NCBI RefSeq assembly: GCF_014898055.3
Contig: NW_023603184.1
Coordinates: forward strand, 117,170,615 to 117,234,614
Origin: Talpa occidentalis
Lineage: Eukaryota > Chordata > Mammalia > Eulipotyphla > Talpidae
Reading direction: 5' to 3'
Length of the DNA stretch: 64,000 nucleotides
The translations under genes and the position numbers were made by a program. Every line of letters starts with the position of its first letter. The stretch's first letter is position 1. Shown here piece by piece: positions 22,790-33,770 of this stretch. The notes beneath the pieces are model-generated. The model saw nothing but the letters and a program-made list of their open reading frames with translations, made no database searches and was not told where the DNA came from.

Positions 22790-23230
22790 GTTGGACCATT
22801 ATACTGCTGTGAAGTTCATTATGAGACCTTTGGCTTTTACTCTGAGTGAGACGGAAAGCCGTTGGAAGTTGTGAATAGAAGAATGACACATTCTGACTGT
22901 AATTTATACATGATCGCCCTGACTGCTGTATCAGAAAGAAAGACTGTAGGAAAGCAACTCAAGCAGTGTGAAACATTATAAGAGTAATAATGACAGAGAG
23001 AAAAAGAGAGAGAGAGAGAGAGATAGGGAGGGAAGAGCGAGGGAGAGATTATATATGACAGAGGGTTGGCTTAGTAGCAGTAGATATTTGTGAGACACTG
23101 AAAATGTTTTATAGGTAGCTTCTGACAGAATTTACTAATGGATATAGGATAAGATATGGGTTTTGAGAGAAGAGAGGAAGTTAAAGGTGACTCCAAAGTT
23201 GGGTGCATCAACAACTTGAGAACGCTGTTA
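22790..23230 (-). repeat. L2-type LINE relic
   Basis: Reverse complement of the L2 3' region: 'cctttggcttttactctgag' and 'gaatgacacattctgactgt' parallel the L2-antisense blocks 'gactttggcttttactctgagtgag' and 'agtgacatgatctgactt'. It contains a (GA)n microsatellite at about 22997-23030. Confidence 0.55.
22997..23030. repeat. GA microsatellite
   Basis: Short (GA)n run with interruptions, directly visible, inside the L2 relic. Confidence 0.8.
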
Positions 23231-24325
23231 GACAGGAAGTGGGGAGAATAGGGTGATTATCAGAATAATTTCTAGTTAGGTTTGCTTTCTTTCAGTGAAC
23301 ACATAGCCTACCTGTATCAGATTTTATTTCAACATCTGAAGATCAGGTCAAATATTTATAGCCCTGCAAACTCATTATATTGTGTACTTTAGCTTAGTCT
23401 TCTAGCTCATACTGCAATACATAAAACCATTAAAATAGTAATAAAAAAACAGAAAGTGGTTATTGGCAAACACTTTAATGCAAAAACCTGACATTTTTAA
23501 ACCTTTTCTATTCATATTGTATTCATCTTGGATAATTTCACTGGATGAATTAAAGATAACATAAATTATTCAACTATAAATGATTTAAAAGCAAACAGCA
23601 CATTCATTTCATCATTTTTTCCCCTTAGAGTCTTTCATTAAAATTCAACCATTCTGCAGTTAATTGTCACAATTTTCTGGCCAATACATTCATTTCCTAT
23701 CATATTCAAAGAAAATAATTTGAATTTAAAAAATCTTACTCTACATGTAGTTTATTGAACATTTAAAGTCTTGACAGTTTAATTCTATATTTATGTTATG
23801 AACGGCAGTTCTTTTCTTTTTACTTGTCTTATTTCTTTAAGTTAGTTATAGGTGAAATTGTAACCTTGACTGTTATCTCATGTTAACTCAAGACAAGAAA
23901 ATATATATGAATATCATAACAAGATTTGACTGGAAACTTCATTTACTGAAAAGGCTATTTTGGGATTTTTATCCCATGATTTATTACCACAATTCTTTAA
24001 ATATTCATATGAAGTCTAATTGATGTTGTAATGTCAAGCAACACACTCTTTTCATTTGACTTATTCCAAAATGACATAACTTTTTTACAAAAAATTATTT
24101 TAATGTTCACAAGATTGAGAGGTTGGTTATATATTTCATAAGTGCTACTGGAGTGAACATAAATTTTAGTATTGTTTTGCATACCTTCCCCCTTAAGTAG
24201 TAGAACTCATTTTACAATAAAATCATTTACTGAACATGCTACTGAACACATATACTTATGTGTACATACACACATACTAATTAACCTGCATTTTAGGCAA
24301 CTATTTTGTAAATATTGTAGGTAAA
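23231..24325. other. Unannotated AT-rich sequence
   Basis: Nothing recognised. Confidence 0.35.
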
Positions 24326-24329
24326 AGTG

Positions 24330-24530
24330 ATAAGAGTTACTGTTTTTCAGAGATCTTTTAGGAGGCAAACACTGGGAAATACACTTTCTATGCATTATCT
24401 TATCTAGCCCTCACAACCAAATTTCAAAGAAGGTATCCTTATTATTTCTATCTTGTGAATATAGAAATGGTGGTTAAGAGATATTAGGTTAAGAGTCCAA
24501 TATTACACAATGGCAAGTGGCAGAAAACAG
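24330..24530 (-). repeat. MIR-type SINE relic
   Basis: 'tatgcattatcttatctagc' and 'cctcacaaccaaatttcaaa', then 'gaaggtatccttattatttc', match the MIR antisense order ('ttaactcatttaatcctcacaacaaccctatgaggtaggtactattatta'). Confidence 0.55.
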
Positions 24531-25286
24531 TTTTATTAGATAGTAAAACTGCAGAATTAGAATACTAAAAAACAATGACATGTTTTTAAATTTCATTGGT
24601 ATTTTTGAACTGCAATATTACAGCACCATATAGTAAATGCCAGCAGTATGTCATGCTATAGCTACCTACAAAACATGTATTTTCAGCCATGTAGAAAATA
24701 TAAAAGATAAAAGAGAACCTTTCATTGCATCCTCAATCCAATTGCATTTTCTTGAACAAGAACTTCATTTAATGTTTCCAAGCAGAGAAGAATTGTGACA
24801 TATTCCAATATTGAAGAATACTTTAGAGAAGGCAGTGTAAGTCAGAAAAAGGATGGTTAAAAAGTCACTATTGGTCACTCTAAAGTACTACTGTTACTAA
24901 CAGATATTAACAAAAGAAAAATGTTGAATTATTAATGCATAAGAATAGTTCTAATGTTCTATATATAGAATTATTTAATTGTATGTATAGAGGTGTGTGT
25001 GTGTTTGTGTGTGTGCGTGTATGTCTAAGTAGAAGTGTCCTACCCATCTACTCGATAGGACAGTTCTATTTTTCCTATTTCTAGGAACTTAACAAAAGAT
25101 ACTAAAATAAACATATAAAATAAACATATAAAGATTAAAACACTTGGATAAAAGTTAAAGTGACTTAGATATGGTCAAATGGCAGGATTTGAAATGTCCA
25201 ACAATAGGTGTTATACTGACAAGAAAGAAATATTAGGCATTCATTAAAAATGATGCCTGAGAATCATAATTATTGATATAGAAATT
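24531..25286. other. Unannotated sequence with GT-rich microsatellite
   Basis: Contains an imperfect (GT)n run at about 24992-25020. No gene recognised. Confidence 0.4.
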
Positions 25287-25400
25287 GGGCCTCCCCAGTG
25301 GTGCAGCAGTTGAGCGCTGGGCTGCGAAGCTGCCTGCAGCCTCTGCAGCGCCGGTTCGATCCCCGGCTGCTGGCGAGGGCCCCACATGGCACGCAGACTG
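25287..25400 (+). mobile_element. SINE, young type, 3'-truncated
   Basis: Head, A-box-like and B-box-like regions are intact ('gggcctccccagtggtgcag', 'ggttcgatccccggctgctg') through 'cacatggcacgcaga', then the match stops. The body and ATAA tail are absent. SINEs normally lose their 5' end, so this is atypical. No clear target duplication. Confidence 0.88.
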
Positions 25401-25590
25401 AATGGGAAATTTTTTTTGTGTTATATATAACGCAAATGTTTAATGGTGCTAATGTCAGTTGACCTTGAAACTGGATTTGAATGGATGGGAATCGTATAGA
25501 TGAAGTAATTAGGTATTTCCAGGGAGAGAGATTATATGAGAAACACTTTGCAGAGAATCAAGCAGAGTGAATAGTACGTTTATTGCATAT
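25401..25590. other. Flank of the truncated SINE
   Basis: Contains an A4T8 run just after the SINE edge. Otherwise nothing recognised. Confidence 0.3.
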
Positions 25591-25594
25591 ATTG

Positions 25595-25760
25595 AGTATT
25601 TGATAATAGTAAAATATGTTGCTGAAGAGAGAATTGAAATAGGGTCCAAATGTTTTGGAAAGATGAAAGGTTAAGATGTTTGAACTTTAGTATCTATTTA
25701 GGGGAGAGTTTTCAAAAGTGCTTGAGTAAAGGAATGACATCATGTAAAAGAATGAGTAAT
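25595..25760 (-). repeat. L2-type LINE relic (weak)
   Basis: 'gatgtttgaactttagtatc' and 'gtgcttgagtaaaggaatga' with 'catcatgt' resemble L2 antisense ('gatttgaactttattctgtaggca...tgagcaggggagtgacatgatca'). Confidence 0.4.
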
Positions 25761-26090
25761 ATTAATGCTAAGTACCTTTAGCATCAAGGTAATATGAATG
25801 CTAAATACACTTAAGATCAAGGACAGATAATTTATATACAGATCAACTGAGTCCTAGATCGTGAGTGCTTTAGTGTCACATGAGAATAAAGAATCTTGAT
25901 ATCTTGATGGATTAGTACAAAAGTAGAAAAATGGGAAACTTCAGAACATTTTTCTTTCAACTAGATTATCTAGGAAACTTCTTTCTTTTGACTAGAACAT
26001 ATCTGCTTTCTTTTGCTAAAGACATTTTTTTAAAAAGTTCCTTAAATTTATTTTAAAAAAAGTTCTGAGTCTTACTAAGAATATCAGACA
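25761..26090. other. Unannotated sequence
   Basis: Nothing recognised. Confidence 0.3.
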
Positions 26091-26350
26091 GGGCCTTCCG
26101 AGTGGCGCAGGGGGTTCAGCACAGCGCTGTGAGGCTGTCCGCGGCCTTTGCGGCACGAGTTCGATCCCCAGCTAGCTGGAAGCAACCCACATGGCGAGGC
26201 AGACCTCTCCTGTCTTGCCTGCTGCTCCCCTCAGCTGTGTGTTTTGGTACATCTGCCTGTTCTGCTCCCCGCTCTCTCTGGTGAATTCCCTCACCCTCCC
26301 CACCCCCGCGACTCTGGCCTGTACCCCACTTCTTAAAAAATTAAAAAAAA
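26091..26350 (+). mobile_element. SINE, intermediate type
   Basis: Head 'gggccttccgagtggcgcag', B-box-like 'gagttcgatccccagctag', body with a 'cccaccccc' variant; the ATAA tail has been replaced by a short A-rich end. Target duplication 'aagaatatcag' on both sides. Three 60-74 codon frames here are SINE translations. Confidence 0.9.
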
Positions 26351-27345
26351 AGAATATCAGGGCAAATACTTATGTTAGGTATAATTACTTGTGGGAAAAT
26401 AAGAACCATTATTAGGAATAAATAGCTTTTCTAATGTAGAACTGCCCAATTTATATATTATGTGCTGAAGAGTTTATCAAAACACACATCAAGGTGGGTT
26501 TTTTTGTGACTTAGAAAATGTGCATGCACTTACAAAACATTCATTTTATGTTTATAAGACATTGAAGTCTGCTAATTTCCCAAATATTATAATTCAAGTG
26601 ATTTCTCATACATGTGAAAATGAGTACATATGCCCCACAAGACTTAACATTTCTTTATCCCAATAAAATTGTTTTAATATATCAGTAGTATTGTATAGTT
26701 TAGGAATCACAGGCAACAAGGGAAATTAGATCATCGTGTTCATCTTCTGTTTGCCTTATAAGCTCTCTCTCTAATTCTCTGCAAAAGATAGAAACCATAT
26801 GATTTCTCATATAGCAAAGAATTAAAGCAAACAATTCCTTTTAATAATGTCATAATGACTATCCATTATAAACTAAGCTCTCTCTCTCTCTTTTTTATTT
26901 TGGAGTTAAATGGAACAAAAAAGCAAATGCTTAGCAGTCATTCATTATATGTGATCAATTATCTTAGCTATTTCAAACAGGTCAACCTTTTAAATTGATT
27001 TTCCTAGCATGCAATTAACTGCCCATTTCCACAAACAGATTATTAATCTAGTCAGCAACCACAAAATTAGTAGTTTTGGTCATTTGGAGTTTGAATGCAA
27101 CAGAAAGTGACTGAATTGTAACAATTTTTTTATTACACTACCAATGATTTGAAGTGCATGTTCTACTCATATGGAACAAAGGCGTTTATTTAAACGTAAA
27201 ATATTTTTGTAATAACAATGAGTGTCAAGACAATTCCACAGCCTTTTCTGGGCTAAAAGATGTTTCTAGGTCACTGTGTTGTGCCTTGTAATTTTTATTT
27301 TTGAATATGCAATAATTTTTATTTTCCTATTGAAAACACTCTCTA
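26351..27345. other. Unannotated AT-rich sequence
   Basis: Nothing recognised except a short (CT)n run at about 26878-26890. Confidence 0.35.
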
Positions 27346-27379
27346 TGATAATCCTAAATTAAGCATTATATTAATACCA

Positions 27380-28060
27380 TCTTTAAAAAGGTATTAATGA
27401 AAAGGCATCACATTGCAGGTGAGAATGCAAAATGTATACCTGTGGAAAATAGCTTTATGATTCCTCAAAAAGTTAAACAGAATTATCATATGATTATGAT
27501 AATTATAATAATACAAAGAGTAGGATTATTAATACTTAACCTGAAAGAAAATAATCAAGCAGATACTTGTATGTCAATATTTGTCATTCTCAAAGTCAAG
27601 AAGTAGGAACTATCCAAGTGTTCATCAACTAATGAGTGGGTAGACACGATGTGATCTATACACACAAATGGAATATTATTCAGGTATACAAAGGCGATGA
27701 AGTTTGGAAATATGCTATAACATGGATGAATCTTAGAAAACATTATGCTAAGTGAAACAAGGCGGACATAAAAGGACAAATATTGCATGATTCCATTTAT
27801 ATGGAATATCTACAATGGGCAAATGCATTGAAACAGAAAGATTAGAGTTTACCAATGGATTGTTATTGTTAGCAGGTAGAATTTCTACATAGTTTCTAAG
27901 TTTAAACCTTGAGAAATTTGTGCTGGGGACATAAATTGATAATGGGTGTCTTGGTAGTGGGAGTGGTGTCTAGCATACATCTAAAGAGATGTGCTCTTAC
28001 ACCTTCTGTGTCATAGATTGTTGTAAACAATGTTACCTCAATTGTAATAAAAAAGAAGCC
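27380..28060 (+). mobile_element. Old L1 3' fragment
   Basis: Diverged L1 ORF2 end: 'ccaagtgttcatcaactaat', 'acaaatggaatattattcag', 'cattatgctaagtgaaacaa' and 'atatggaatatctacaatgg', then 3' UTR ending 'caatgttacctcaattgtaa' with a short A-run. Older than the L1 copies at 3.6 and 13.4 kb by its divergence. Confidence 0.8.
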
Positions 28061-28640
28061 ATTAGCATATACGTCATAGTTAAAGTCACAGTATGGGAGA
28101 TATTGTTTAGGGGGGAATTGAAATTAAGAAATGGAAATAAAAAGAAAGGAGAGAAGAGACTCTTGGACTGCCCATTGAGAAGTTCTAATATTTAATGGCT
28201 GGATGATAAGGATGAGCAAGCATAAAAAGACAAAGAAGTTGTTATCAGAGCTATGAAAGGGAATTAGGCCAGAGAAGCCAGGGGAACTGAAAAAAACAGG
28301 ATTTTCAAAGACTAAGTGATCAGCAAAATCACTGCCTTTTATGTAGTCAAACTGAGAACTAAAAAATATCCATTGGATAAAAGGCCTGTTGGCAATATAA
28401 GGTAGGAAACCAAATTAAAGAAGGGTAGGTGATGAAGTAAAACCAAAGAGTTAGGGAGTATAGAAAATGCTAAAATAGATGAGAAAGAATTTGGTACCTA
28501 AAGGCAGAAGCAGAATTTCGTCATTAGCAGTTGGCATTTTTCAATTTTAGAGTAAAAATCCAACTGTACTTTTATTCTTTTCTGTTTAAATCTCTCTTCC
28601 CTTTCAAGACGAAGCCCTTGCCCACCTCATCCTACCACTT
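28061..28640. other. Unannotated sequence
   Basis: Purine-rich, no recognised gene or repeat. Confidence 0.3.
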
Positions 28641-28644
28641 CCAG

Positions 28645-28785
28645 GACATATAGCATTTCTTAAGTATTTACGATGTGCTAATTTATTATAAACATAGAAT
28701 TTAAGATTTATTGCAATTCTTATACATTCCTTTGTATTAATTTCACATTCATTGTGGCTTATTTTTTGCTAAGATAACTGTCCGG

Positions 28786-28840
<55 letters not shown>

Positions 28841-29010
28841 TGTGTTATAACTTCAACTTCTTAATCTACAATATCCTAATGAGGAAAGTTTTATTATCTT
28901 CCCCATTACATTGATAGCAATTGATGCTCTGTAAATGCGCATCACTGATAAGCAGCTGAGCAGGGATTCAAACTTATACTGTCCTACTTCAAAGCTTGGC
29001 TCTTCCTTTT
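28645..29010 (-). repeat. MIR-type relic interrupted by a TG microsatellite
   Basis: Left part 'catttcttaagtatttacga' with 'tgtgctaat', and right part 'gctgagcagggattcaaact' with 'tatactgtcctacttcaaag', parallel MIR antisense ends. A long (TG)n sits between them. Confidence 0.4.
28787..28845. repeat. TG microsatellite
   Basis: About 26 uninterrupted TG units followed by a GAGTGTGT variant end. The longest pure dinucleotide tract in the window and likely polymorphic. Confidence 0.97.
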
Positions 29011-29647
29011 ATGCTTTCATAACATCCATAACAAAAACTGATATGGATTTCTACTGACAATTGCTCTTTAACAATATTGAATCAAGACTGAAAGTGTGTG
29101 TGTATATGTTATAGTCCTTAACTAATAGTAAGTTTGGCATCTTTTCCTTTAAAAATAAGCAATCCTTGCCCCCCCAAAAATCCCCAAAGCAAACATCAAA
29201 AGAATAGTTCAGATTTTGGAGAACATGAATATAGTGCTTAATCCTAAAGAATTAAGTTATGTGAAAATATAATTCAGATAACATTATTTATTGTTGGAGA
29301 GATAATTTTACCTTGTCAATTAATGTATTTAATCTTGAATTCTGAAAATACATTTGATGCAAATAAAATAAAAATATTATGCATGTATGCTTAATTCAAT
29401 AAATGTTTAATAAAGTAAAACAAAATCATGAGACTTGTCTGATAGAATGCTGAATGCTAGTTAGTAAGCAAAATGAAGATAAATGAACCAATGCAAAGAA
29501 TCTACAGTTAAGTTTCTGTGTTTTGCAAAAAGATATTATATGCTATATTAACAAATGTTGGAAATAAAGGAATCAGTTCTCACTTGAAGATCAGCTTTAT
29601 TAAAAATGCTAAGTCTCAGTGCAGTGTGTTATATGTGACAATTGATA
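29011..29647. other. Unannotated AT-rich sequence
   Basis: Nothing recognised. Confidence 0.35.
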
Positions 29648-29661
29648 AGAATATGTAAACA

Positions 29662-29945
29662 GGGCCTCCCTGGTGGTGCAAGGGATTAAGATGCAACCTA
29701 TGAAGCTATCTACAGCCACTGCAGCACAAGTTCCATCCCAGCACAAGTTCGATCCCCAGCCAGGGAGCTACCCACATGGCATAGCAGACCTCTCCTGACT
29801 GGCCAGTAGCTCCCCTCAGCAGTATATTTCAATCAGTCTGCTTGTTCTGCTCCCCACTCTGCCTCTGGTGAATCCTCTCATCCTCCACAAGTCTGGCCTG
29901 TACCCCAGTTCTTGTATGTATAAAATAAATAAATCTTTTAAAAAA
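29662..29945 (+). mobile_element. SINE, older type, with duplicated B-box
   Basis: Head 'gggcctccctggtggtgcaa', older-type body and 'ataaaataaataaatctttt' tail. Target duplication 'agaatatgtaaaca' at both ends. The B-box region is tandemly repeated: 29724-29740 (gcacaagttccatccca) and 29741-29758 (gcacaagttcgatcccca). Confidence 0.92.
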
Positions 29946-31540
29946 AGAATATGTAAACATTTGAAGCAATAACTCCAACAACTATAGTTCAACTCTCCTT
30001 CAGAACAATGACATGCTACTCTGCAGTTATTTTTATTAAAAGAATAAGTATTTTTTTCTTACTTTCATCATGATCTAACAGCATTTTAATAAGTGTTACT
30101 ATTTATATTCCCTATAGATGTTTTGTGGTTTTAAAAGTCATTCTCTTCCTTAGCTGTGAATTTGTGATTTTTTTAAAACCAACTATTTTTAACTTTAAAA
30201 TGTGATTATCAATATATGGAGACCATTAGAGAATGTCTGTAACCAGAGGAGGCAAAAAAAGATTTGTTTTAGATATCTTATGAAAATATAGTGATTTCTC
30301 AAATCTATGCATATCTACATTTAAAGATAACGTTCATAAACTATACATGATATTGAATTTATTTGAGACTTACTGTCAGCTCAATTATACTTAAACAATT
30401 ACTTAACATCAATTTCATATATATGTACATAAATTTTTCATAAGAAAGTTAAAAATTAAAAATAATTACTAAGTGAAAGTGAAAAATTCTTGAAATGGAG
30501 GGAAAAGGCAATTTTTGTATAGAAAGATAGGAATCCAAACAAGATATTACAAAAAAGAAAAAAATAATGAGTTAAAAGTGTTTCAATAAATGGAAGTTTC
30601 TTAGTTTTTATTGATAAGATTATAGAACTGGAATAAAACTAATTTACTAGAAAATAGTGGTTTTTAATCCTTTATGGTTTACATGTTAAACACTCTGAAC
30701 ACTTTCACTCTCAACTCTGTAAACTCCTCACTGATGTTTTAATCAGCATGGATGGTTTTGCACCAAGAATTTTAGACTAGAGATCATTTCATAACGGATG
30801 TAATGTGCCAAAGGATGCCTTTGATCTTCTTCAGTTGAGTACCCATGGAGACTGCCAGTTTGTGAATAAGTTCTTTTAAAATTGTTCTAATAGGCAACCA
30901 CTGTGGTGAAAATTTCCTGTTATAACTACTCCGCCATAATAGCTCTAAGAGAAGCAAAGTTGCAACATAGAACATTGCTTTGTCTTTAAAGGATATATGC
31001 AAGTCAAAGTGGAGCAAAACGCCTTTCCTCTTTCTCCAAGCCCGAAGAGCCCTGCCATGTGTCAGAAATGCCTCAGTACTAGGAGATAAGGAGTCTCACA
31101 GAAAACAGTGAAGAGATATTTGCTGAGTTTAATTATGTTGGTTGTTTCAGGAGCTGAGAGCTTATTCAGCAAATCTAAATACTAAGACTGTTTCAGTTTT
31201 AAAATATTAGAACAATTTACTGCCTGAAAGAGATAATTTCCCCGAAGATAGTATTTTTATAGAGTATATTTAAAATGTTTATAAATTAAATCTGAACTAA
31301 ATCTGAGCTGTTCAAATAAAAAATTATTTGTTTATTTCCATTTTTGCCTTCCAATTTGTATAACACTTTATCCTGAGGTTTATACTCAGAAAATAAAACA
31401 TCTTTTGAAAACATCAGTTTTTATATTATTTATTTTACCAAGGTTATTTAGGGAATGTAGGTGCATATAGGTGAGAGAAACTAAATTTCCACAATTTTTC
31501 TCTTGGTGAAATTCAAAATATCAAAATAATAATTGAGTAC
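29946..31540. other. Unannotated AT-rich sequence downstream of the hAT relic
   Basis: No recognised gene. A 77-codon minus-strand frame at 30784-31017 lies downstream of the hAT transposase relic in its reading direction and might be the element's 3' region, but it matches nothing I know. Confidence 0.3.
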
Positions 31541-31544
31541 AGGT

Positions 31545-32340
31545 TTATGTATGGCAGATCTGTGAGAAAGTATAGTTCTTTGGGGGAGATAGCATTTTGC
31601 TTAATTGAGGTCCAAAGTTAGTGTTCCCTATCATCAAAACTAATTGCAAATGTTCTTCTGTAATGTGATTTTTTAATGTTACCTCTTTGAATATGTATTT
31701 CACCCAGATAGGTAGTGCCAAATACTGATAGAAATGCATGAGCACATGATTTTAATTGAGCATATTTATTGCTTGGAAGGAATTTATAGAATTCTATTAG
31801 ATTCATATTTGCCTTTTAGCTTGTCTTTAAATTGTAGATTAATGACTTCCAATTGAAGGTTAGGTGGAAGCTTCTCAATTGCACAGTTAAATACATTTTG
31901 AAATATGCAAATTTCCTTTGCACTTGCATTGAGGTCTGAAAAATGCTGCAGGACTATAGTTTGCGATCAGAAAATACATCCATTGCAGATCTGTGGGGGT
32001 ATGGAGATTTTACTTGCCTTAACTTTGACAGTACTGGGAGTGTCTAAAGCAGCTTGATGTTACTTGTGATTCAAACAACATCAGCTATCTTCAAATTTAC
32101 TTCACAGCAGTCTAAGTTTCACATATAGATGCTGTTTGTTTTGTAATTTCAGGTTGAATTCATTAAGGAGCATTATCATATCTGCAGCAAAAGCTAACTT
32201 CTAAAGCCAACTGGCTTTAAATCACAGTGGCTGAGGGTTAGGCTTCACCTTAAGGTAATAATTTTTGGCCCCTTATTCAAGAAGGTATCAACATCAATTG
32301 TTTCAGTTATCCTACAGCAACACTTGTCGGTTTTCTTTGG
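31545..32340 (-). pseudogene. hAT (Charlie-type) transposase relic
   Basis: Reading the minus strand, an unbroken frame of about 50 codons near 31805-31960 includes AIEKLPPNLQLEVINLQ. After a frameshift comes FYKFLPSNKYAQLKS and FGTTYLGE, then after another shift ITEEHLQLVLMIGNTNFGP and QLSKMLS. This is the C-terminal dimerisation region of hAT transposases, whose 'FGSTYLCE' and 'LTDEHL' landmarks also occur in host genes derived from them such as GTF2IRD2 and ZBED-family proteins. Farther upstream (about 32040-32170) is NEFNLKLQNKQ. Two or more frameshifts and a stop show it is dead. It is not a host exon: no intact frame or splice structure. Confidence 0.78.
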
Positions 32341-32369
32341 CTTGAACAAGATGTAGAGCACCCTTCTAG

Positions 32370-32700
32370 TATCCGTTCTTATATGAATTTATTGAACAAC
32401 CATTTATCTAGGGCCCTACCATGCCACTTGAACTTCATCAAGTATCAGGAAAGAAAAAAATGCAGTCTAGTGAGGGAAGAGACATGCCAGCAGATAATTC
32501 AATACAATGTAAGTGCTAAATAGAAAAAGGTAAAAACACTCTAAGAGCAAGGAGCAGACCAACTAATTGTGATTTGCCAGATGCCATAGTTATAAAAAAT
32601 AATGCCAGATGAGAAGAGATTTGGCTATGGTCATTAAGCATTTGCATTCGTTCAAGGAGAGAAGTCAGGAATAGAAATTCGGGACAAAGAGACCACTTTC
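32370..32700 (-). repeat. L2-type LINE relic, part 1
   Basis: 'atgaatttattgaacaacca' and 'tgcagtctagtgagggaaga' followed by 'cagataattcaatacaatgt' reproduce L2 3' end antisense blocks ('caacaaatatttattgagc', 'cattctagtgggggagacagacaata'). Split by the SINE at 32701. Confidence 0.6.
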
Positions 32701-32973
32701 TTCTTTTTTTTAAAGATTTATTTATTTATGCATACAAGATCTGGGGTACAGGCCAGAAATGTGGGGGGTGAGAGGATTCACCAGAGACAGAGTGGGGAAC
32801 AGAACAGGCAGACTGACGAAGTACACTGCTGAGGGGAGCAGCGGGCGAGACATGAGAGGTCTGCTGTGCCATGTGTGTTGCTCCCTGGCTGGCTAGGGAT
32901 CGAACTCATGCAACAGAGGCTGTGAATTGCTTCATAGTGTGGTGCTTAACCCATTGTGCTACTACAGAGGCCC
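32701..32973 (-). mobile_element. SINE, older type, inserted in L2
   Basis: Left end 'taaagatttatttatttatg', right end 'tactacagaggccc' and the body blocks of the family in reverse complement. Target duplication 'gagaccacttt' on both sides. An 81-codon frame at 32871-33116 overlaps it and is not a gene. Confidence 0.92.
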
Positions 32974-33140
32974 GAGACCACTTTATAGAAGGCAGGAGAT
33001 ATCAAAAGATCACCGAGTTCAGGGAAGAGACATGCAGTGGCAGCAAAGAGAACAGAGGAAAAGGAGATGGTATGAAGATATGGCTGCTGGGACAAGACAG
33101 AGCTAAACTGAGATGACCTTGAAAACCAGGACTAGGACTA
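32974..33140 (-). repeat. L2-type LINE relic, part 2
   Basis: Continues after the second 'gagaccacttt'. 'gagctaaactgagatgacct' and 'tgaaaaccaggactagg' are loosely L2-antisense-like. Confidence comes partly from position between two clearer L2 pieces. Confidence 0.35.
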
Positions 33141-33144
33141 CTTC

Positions 33145-33208
33145 TCTTGCAAGGAATCATCTGGTTAAAATGAATTCTGATTCAGTTAGTGGGGCATCCA
33201 TTCTGCAC
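33145..33208 (+). mobile_element. MER5A-like hAT relic, part 1
   Basis: 'aaggaatcatctggttaaaa' and 'tgaattctgattcagttagt' with 'ggggcatcc' follow the MER5A order ('cagaatcacctggagggcttgttaaaac', 'tttctgattcagtaggtctgggg'). The 5' TIR side is missing. It resumes after the SINE. Confidence 0.65.
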
Positions 33209-33485
33209 TTTTTTTTTAAGATTTATTTATTTATACAAGCACTGGGGTACAGGCCAGAGGCATGGGAGGGTGAGAGAATTCACCAGAGACAGAGCAGGGA
33301 ACAGAACAGGCAGAAGGACCAAAGTACACTGCTGAGGGGAGCAGTGGGCGAGACATAGAGGTCGGCCATGCCATGTGGGAATCTCCCTGGCCAGCCAGGA
33401 ATCGAACCAGTGCTCCAGAGTCTGCAGAGGCTGTGGACAGCTTCACAGCTCTGTGCTTAACCCGCTGTGCTACTGAGGAGGCCCC
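33209..33485 (-). mobile_element. SINE inserted in MER5A-like relic
   Basis: Reverse SINE with 'taagatttatttatttatac' at the left and 'ctgaggaggcccc' at the right, B-box region at about 33398-33410. Target duplication 'ccattctgcactt' and 'cctttctgcattt'. The left 140 bp of this SINE plus 54 bp of left flank were copied to 34650-34847. Confidence 0.92.
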
Positions 33486-33545
33486 CCTTTCTGCATTTCT
33501 AACAAGAGCCCAGGGGGTGGTGATGCTGCCTGCTGGAAGCTCAGA
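33486..33545 (+). mobile_element. MER5A-like hAT relic, part 2
   Basis: 'tgcatttctaacaagagccc' with 'agggggtggtgatgctgcc' matches the MER5A 3' half ('gcatttctaacaagttcccaggtgatgctgatgctgc'). Together with 33145-33208 it forms one relic split by the SINE. Confidence 0.7.
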
Positions 33546-33559
33546 CTCAGAATAGCACT

Positions 33560-33770
33560 GATTCTAGACAACACTAAGGGCTTAACCCTCTTCTAGGGGT
33601 GAATTCAGTACTGCTGACTATTTTTAAGCAGAGAAATAAGACAACCACATTTTGGAATTTCAAAGATAAAAGACATGTGGATTGCATGCGGGAACAAGTG
33701 AAGATGGGTGAAGAGGTGCTGAGAGAAACTTCTGAAGAGAAATGCTGAGCCCCTGCAGTAAGCACTGATA
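33560..33770 (-). repeat. L2-type LINE relic, part 3
   Basis: 'gctgactatttttaagcaga' and 'gaaataagacaaccacattt' resemble L2 antisense ('gggttttgagcagaggagtgacatgatctgactt'). Its position after the MER5A-like element suggests that element landed inside L2. Confidence 0.4.

Noticed and set aside
30784..31017. Minus-strand 77-codon frame as hAT coding sequence
   Set aside because: It lies beyond the recognisable end of the transposase near 31550 and shows none of the family landmarks.
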